Shown piece after piece: positions 59,727 to 64,000 of a stretch of DNA of 64,000 nt. Position 1 is the first letter of the stretch; every line of letters starts with the position of its first letter. The DNA is from Cheilinus undulatus (lineage: Eukaryota; Chordata; Actinopteri; Labriformes; Labridae), in NCBI RefSeq assembly GCF_018320785.1, contig NC_054876.1, positions 25,752,212 through 25,816,211 on the forward strand, read 5' to 3'. Both the position numbers and the translations under genes were made by a program. The notes under the pieces are model-generated. The model was given only the letters and a program-made list of their open reading frames with translations. It searched no databases and was not told the DNA's origin.

Positions 59727-62700
59727 GGCAGCTGAATGTATGTAGCACTTGGAGTCCAAGACTAATTTCCCCAAGGGGACAAAGTGTATCGTATCATATC
59801 ATCAAATTGTATATAAAACAAATGCATACTATGTTTATAGTTGTTTGCTTTTTTGGTTAAGTATAACAAAAAATATGACTGCCTGAAATAAAAAAGTGCA
59901 TTTTTAGAAATTAGGCATTTTCTTATAACACTTGAAAGTTGAAACAGCCCCCCCATTCAAGATGACAGGACCAAAAATGGCCCCAAGCCAATTTGAGTTT
60001 GAGACCCCTGGCATAGAGTGAAATCACATTTAATTTTTTTCTGCACCATCTACCAAGCACTTGAAGAAAATCCTTTCTTTTATATACTATAAAAAAAAAA
60101 AACAGATGAACAGAAGGTGACTGCCTTATCCCCCAGCACAAGGTTACCTCCATCTCCTCCGTCTCTGATTTCTTGTCTCCGTTGTCTCCAGCCTGAAGTT
60201 TCTGATCCTCCTGGTCCACCTGCATTTTGTTCTGACACACGGCAACAGAAGACAAAAGACACCATACAGGCCGTGAAACATGCAAGCTTCAGCTAGTTTT
60301 ATGCCAAGTCTGTATTTAGACAGTACTACTGGAGGAGGCTTCTCACTCATAGTTGATTTTTAGAGTTTAGTTAAGTTTATTTAATTTCTAATATAAAACT
60401 GAATCACACTGGTTGAATCACAATGAACATGGAGTTAATGCTACTTTATCATAAAACCCTAAAAATAATAATAAAAAAAGAAAAAACAGGACCGAAAGGG
60501 AAGCCTTAGTTTATTACAAATAACCTTTTACATTCACTTTTGTCAGCTCTCTTTAAATTTATACAGAGCAGTAAAGAAAGGAAATAATTTAGAACTAAGC
60601 ATACATGCATTGTCTTCCCAAAACCTCAATCACATTAAATGTGCACTCAAGTGTTCATAATTGAGCTTTGTCATTGATATAAAAAAAAAGACTGAATTTC
60701 AGTCCAGTATTTTTATTTGAAGTTTTGGTTGATGATTTCTACTGTAGCCTTGTTTGATGCTCTTCCTTTCTGCTCATAACAGGTTGATTATCACGATTTG
60801 ATCATCACTAACTCAGTTTTAATAATGTTTTGGTCGCATTTGTATGAATGATAACATTAATCACACACACAATTGTGATACTGTATCTGACAATTGAAAG
60901 AGCAGTTATGACACATAGCTCAGAAAGAAAATTTCTGAGCATCAGTGCAGTCCAACAGATGGCTCTGAAGTGCAGAAGAAGGGAGAAATAAAGACAGCCC
61001 CTTGGAGCAATGTTAAGCCTGTTAAGGCATGATCACTAGATTCCATAATGATGACATGACTACCTATTTTAAAAAGGTGCAGCTTCACTGTCTGTAAGCC
61101 AACATAATCTGAGGCCTAACACAATGTAAACAGCTAAAGAAAATAAACAAGAATATCTGTTTTCCTCTTTCTTTGTCACACGCAGACGTATCGTAAATCA
61201 TTATGCCTTTCACACACACAGTACTCACCTCCTCTTCCTTTGCTGTTTGGTCTGTCTCCATTGGCTCCTCTCCTTCTGCTGTTTTCAAGACCTCAACGAG
61301 TGAGGCGCCTGACACGCTGAAGATGCCATGAACATTGACCCGCACTTTCACCTTCACCTTTGCACTCTCCCCAGATGTCTGAGGAACCACATTCTGGACC
61401 ATAAATTGGCCTTGAGGGTCACACACACGTCAGAAATGAGATGAGATTATGTGAAATAAGTGAACATGACCACATCAGAGTTATAAAAGGAAATGCAGTT
61501 GGAAAGTAAACTGAGTCATGGGCTGAATACAGCAGATTTCTGTATGAAAAACCATGCAATTATTTGGGAGCTATATAAGGTTTTAAATCCTTGTTTCATA
61601 GCTGATTGATCAGAAGAGAAATCAGAGTAGGAGCATACACCTAATTTCTAAATTAATGGTTACTAAGAAATCTTTGGACTTAAGCTTGTTTTGCAAAGCA
61701 TGTACTGAACTAACACGTTAGTAAGCATGATTCTAGAAAGCATATTTCATATATAACTCCACCCTTTTGTATACAAAAAGAAACAAGTAAATAGCATAGA
61801 CATGTTGTCTTTATTGATCTGTGTTTCTTTCTGAAGTAGAACTCACAGTACCTATTGTGCTGCTGGGGTAAGGCAGCTCCTTCGGGTTGTTGTAGTAAGC
61901 TTCAAGGTTGAAGGGCTCCTTACGGAAGAAGGTCAAAACTTTGGAGAAGGGAGCAGCATGGTTCTTTGGGAATACCTCACAATCACTGTTAAAAAAAAAA
62001 CAAAAGATGATAATGAGACACAATCTCATGAATTACAGATACAGGAATACTGTCTTGCTGTGCACCTACACCTGCACAGGCTTCTGTAAATCTTCAGCAT
62101 GCTTTTGATCTAGTCCAAGATCAGCTTAGCCAGCTGCAGCTTGTTCTAAATGTAGATGAAACTAAACTTCTGTTGTTTACATCTTCAAGAGCAACAAAAG
62201 GAACACTGTCTGAGAAAACTGTTACTCAAGATGGTCAAGAAATTGAGTTTGTATCTTCTTTTAAGTATTTGGGGTTCTCACTCGATGAAAACTTGTCTTT
62301 TAAAATGCACATTTAGTATGTTGCTAGAAAGCTGAAGGCTTTACTTGGTCTTTACTACAGAAACACGACCTGTTTTTCTTTTATGGTCAAAAAGAGACTG
62401 GTCTAGTCTAGCTTTTTACCTATTCTTGATTATGATGTTTTGTGATTTTTTGTACATGAATGCTTCTGCTCAGAGTCTTCATATGTTGGACAGTGTATCA
62501 TGGAGCACTGAGATTTATCACAAACTGCAGATTTCTGACGCGCCATTGTTCTGTATACTCTAAAGTCAGTTGGACTTCTTTAGGGACACGTCGTCTTGAT
62601 TATCTCTCCTCTTTTTTAATCTTGAAAGATGGATTACACAACCTGAGATCATTGAACCTTGTGCAGTTTGTTGTTCCCAGAGTACGAACCAAATTGGGAA

Positions 62701-64000
62701 GGAAGGCTTTTAGGTTTTCTGAACCTTTTGCTTGGAATAATCTGCAGAATTAATTTAAACTTCAGATTTTGGAGTCTTTCAATGTTTTTAAAATGCAGTG
62801 AAAACTTTTGAATCCAAATCGTCTGAATGTCACTGCTATTACTGATGACTTACAATTGTTTCCTATTAGTTCATTTGTACTGTATGAGTCTGAGTGTACT
62901 GTTTGATGAAACTGTGTATCGCTGCCATTCTTGGTCAGGTCTCTCTTGAAAAAGAGATCTTTTGCTCTCAATGGGGCAAACTTGGTTGGATACAGGTTAA
63001 ATAAAAAATAAAAATATCTAATGCAATTAAGGTCCATCTTAAGTGCATTATGTTGTTTTTTAATCATGATTAATTACATACTTTATTGTGCCTCTCAGGC
63101 TAGACCACAAAAACACCTCCCTGCAGCCCTAGTGATGCAAAATAATTTTACCACTGCTTCTTAATGTCTCATTGCATTTTAAAAAACCTCACAGACAACT
63201 TAGACAAGTGAAACGTACTCTGTACCTTGTTTTATTAAACATCTACCTTAACAATTTACTGTTCTCTTATTTCCTTTTCAAATAATAACAGTCCCTTTTC
63301 TAAGGTTAAGTTCATTTCATAATCTTTAATCTAGCCAAAGATCTTAAAAAAATAAAAGCAGATCCCTTAAATAAATAATAAATACAAAATTGTATAATCT
63401 CTAAAGTTAAAAAAGGGGAGATTGATTGTGATTAAGTACAGAAATTCTGGGATCCATTGTCATGACTCAGATATTTGAAAAAGGCTTTATAATAGGCAGA
63501 AAAGCAGGTAGAATTTTTCTCCCATGTGGTACAAATGGACTGGGAGTGTGCAGGTGTGGCAGAAAAGCCAGCAGGTACAAGTACATGTGTCTGAATAGAC
63601 AATGAAAGCAGGTGGGTGTGGTGTTTCAACAGTCCTGTTCAGACATCTAATGTTGTCTTTACTGCAGGTTTTTGGACAAATTTACACTGGAGTTGGACAT
63701 ATCAAACTTAAATGATCATGGGATTTAAGACATTTTAATACTGCAATGTCTTATGTGATTATTCTTAAACCCCATGAAATCTAAACCACTGCTACCCATA
63801 GAAGAAGGCATGGCAAGGCAAGAAGCATAATGTTTGGATTAACAGGTGGGATAAATTCTCCTGTACTTCTTGTGAGACACAAAAATGTTAAAATGTATCT
63901 CTTGCCCCGATTTGCGGTTCTCAGAGGTCAGTAAGAGAGACTGTACCTCAGTCCCTCCTCTGCAGCTGAGTTCCATTTTAGGGAGATGGGGTAAGGGACA
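55590..64000 (-). CDS. hspa4: Heat shock 70 kDa protein 4 (Hsp110 family), C-terminal half
   Basis: Hspa4 (Apg-2) is a cytosolic Hsp110-type chaperone that acts as nucleotide exchange factor for Hsp70 in protein refolding. The gene runs off the window; visible exons are 63947-64000 (cut), 61852-61985, 61229-61410, 60148-60231, 57857-58012, 57224-57349, 56943-57050, 56726-56845, 56327-56488, 55590-55790. They give 441 residues plus stop, about the last half of the 840-residue human protein. Seen in order: the substrate-binding beta domain ([16 protein letters not shown], then [20 protein letters not shown]), an acidic/basic linker ([31 protein letters not shown]), the helical lid ([20 protein letters not shown]) and the C-terminus KLPEMDID, identical to human at the end. 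The linker favours Hspa4 over Hspa4l or Hsph1. Whether this is hspa4a or hspa4b is unresolved. Introns carry a hAT-like insert and a LINE end. Confidence 0.96.
59540..59805 (+). mobile_element. Retroposon 3' end
   Basis: After a (TTA)n run at 59,694-59,726 comes GGCAGCTGAATGTATGTAGC, then AATTTCCCCAAGGGGACAAA and GTGTATC, a widespread 3' tail of fish LINE-type copies. The upstream extent is uncertain. Confidence 0.4.
59694..59726. repeat. (TTA)n microsatellite
   Basis: Eleven copies of TTA inside the composite insert. Confidence 0.95.
62046..63015 (+). mobile_element. LINE 3' fragment with reverse transcriptase remnant
   Basis: Plus-strand frames, broken by stops and shifts, match the C-terminal end of fish non-LTR reverse transcriptases: [52 protein letters not shown] and [18 protein letters not shown] then AWNNLQ. 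The 3' tail reads TCTCTTGAAAAAGAGATCTT, then a stretch ending GGTTAAATAAAAAATAAAA. It is 5'-truncated and lies antisense in the hspa4 intron between exons 63947-64000 and 61852-61985. Confidence 0.8.

Larger units (their letters stand above)
58715..60010. mobile_element. hAT-like composite insert in hspa4 intron
   Basis: It begins CAGAGGTCTCAACTCCTGGC, and the reverse complement of its right end is CAGGGGTCTCAAACTCAAAT. This CAGGGGTCTCAAACTC end is typical of a common fish hAT group. Inside are a poly-T run (58,839-58,854), an A run (59,505-59,522) and a retroposon tail, so other elements are nested in it. Flanking 8-mers agree only partly. It fills most of the intron between the hspa4 exons 60148-60231 and 57857-58012. 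Confidence 0.6.

Noticed and set aside
63040-63150. hAT-like end with GCAGCCCTAG near the LINE fragment
   Set aside because: Only one end-like word (reverse complement CTAGGGCTGCAGGG) is seen and no partner end, so the element cannot be delimited.
1-64000. CRISPR arrays, tRNA and rRNA genes
   Set aside because: Looked for and not seen. The tRNA-like boxes present belong to decayed SINEs, and the tandem repeats are simple sequence without spacers.

Overview
The window looks like nuclear DNA of a bony fish, probably a spiny-rayed (percomorph) teleost. It holds four protein-coding genes with canonical GT-AG introns, all on the minus strand. Wide AT-rich non-coding stretches lie between them, and transposon families typical of teleosts (Tc1-like, hAT-like, TTAA-site MITEs, LINE 3' ends, tRNA-like SINEs, a Gypsy-like fragment) sit in introns and intergenic DNA. 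There are no bacterial genes, operons or CRISPR arrays.

Layout. 1-19,025: no convincing gene; a Gypsy-like LTR/leader fragment split by a nested DNA transposon, a SINE, a purine-rich promoter-like block, a dispersed inverted-repeat element, a hAT-like MITE, and three unique-looking blocks that could be conserved regulatory DNA. 19,026-29,072: ndfip1, seven exons, 210 residues. 31,320-39,373: an XendoU-family poly(U)-specific endoribonuclease, six coding exons, 286 residues, with a 0.7 kb pentamer satellite in one intron. 39,430-46,937: non-coding, with a dead Tc1 copy. 46,938-51,020: rnf14, eight coding exons, 480 residues. 51,992-53,622: a second dead Tc1 copy. 55,590-64,000: the C-terminal half of hspa4 (ten exons, 441 residues), running off the window end.

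The gene set ndfip1-rnf14-hspa4 matches human 5q31, whereas the endoribonuclease lies elsewhere in human (12q13). Ndfip1 recruits and activates Nedd4-type ubiquitin ligases, Rnf14 is itself an RBR ubiquitin ligase, and Hspa4 is an Hsp110-type nucleotide exchange factor for Hsp70. They share a protein quality-control theme, but nothing in the sequence shows co-regulation.

I did not find a new multi-gene system. The items most worth a second look are a possible in-frame 51-nt cassette exon in ndfip1, a start-stop upstream ORF (ATGTAA) touching the rnf14 start codon, the phase-keeping pentamer array in the endoribonuclease intron, a run of six freely skippable phase-0 exons in hspa4, and candidate regulatory blocks downstream of ndfip1. 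Exon coordinates were read by hand from splice signals and family knowledge; no alignment or transcript data were available.
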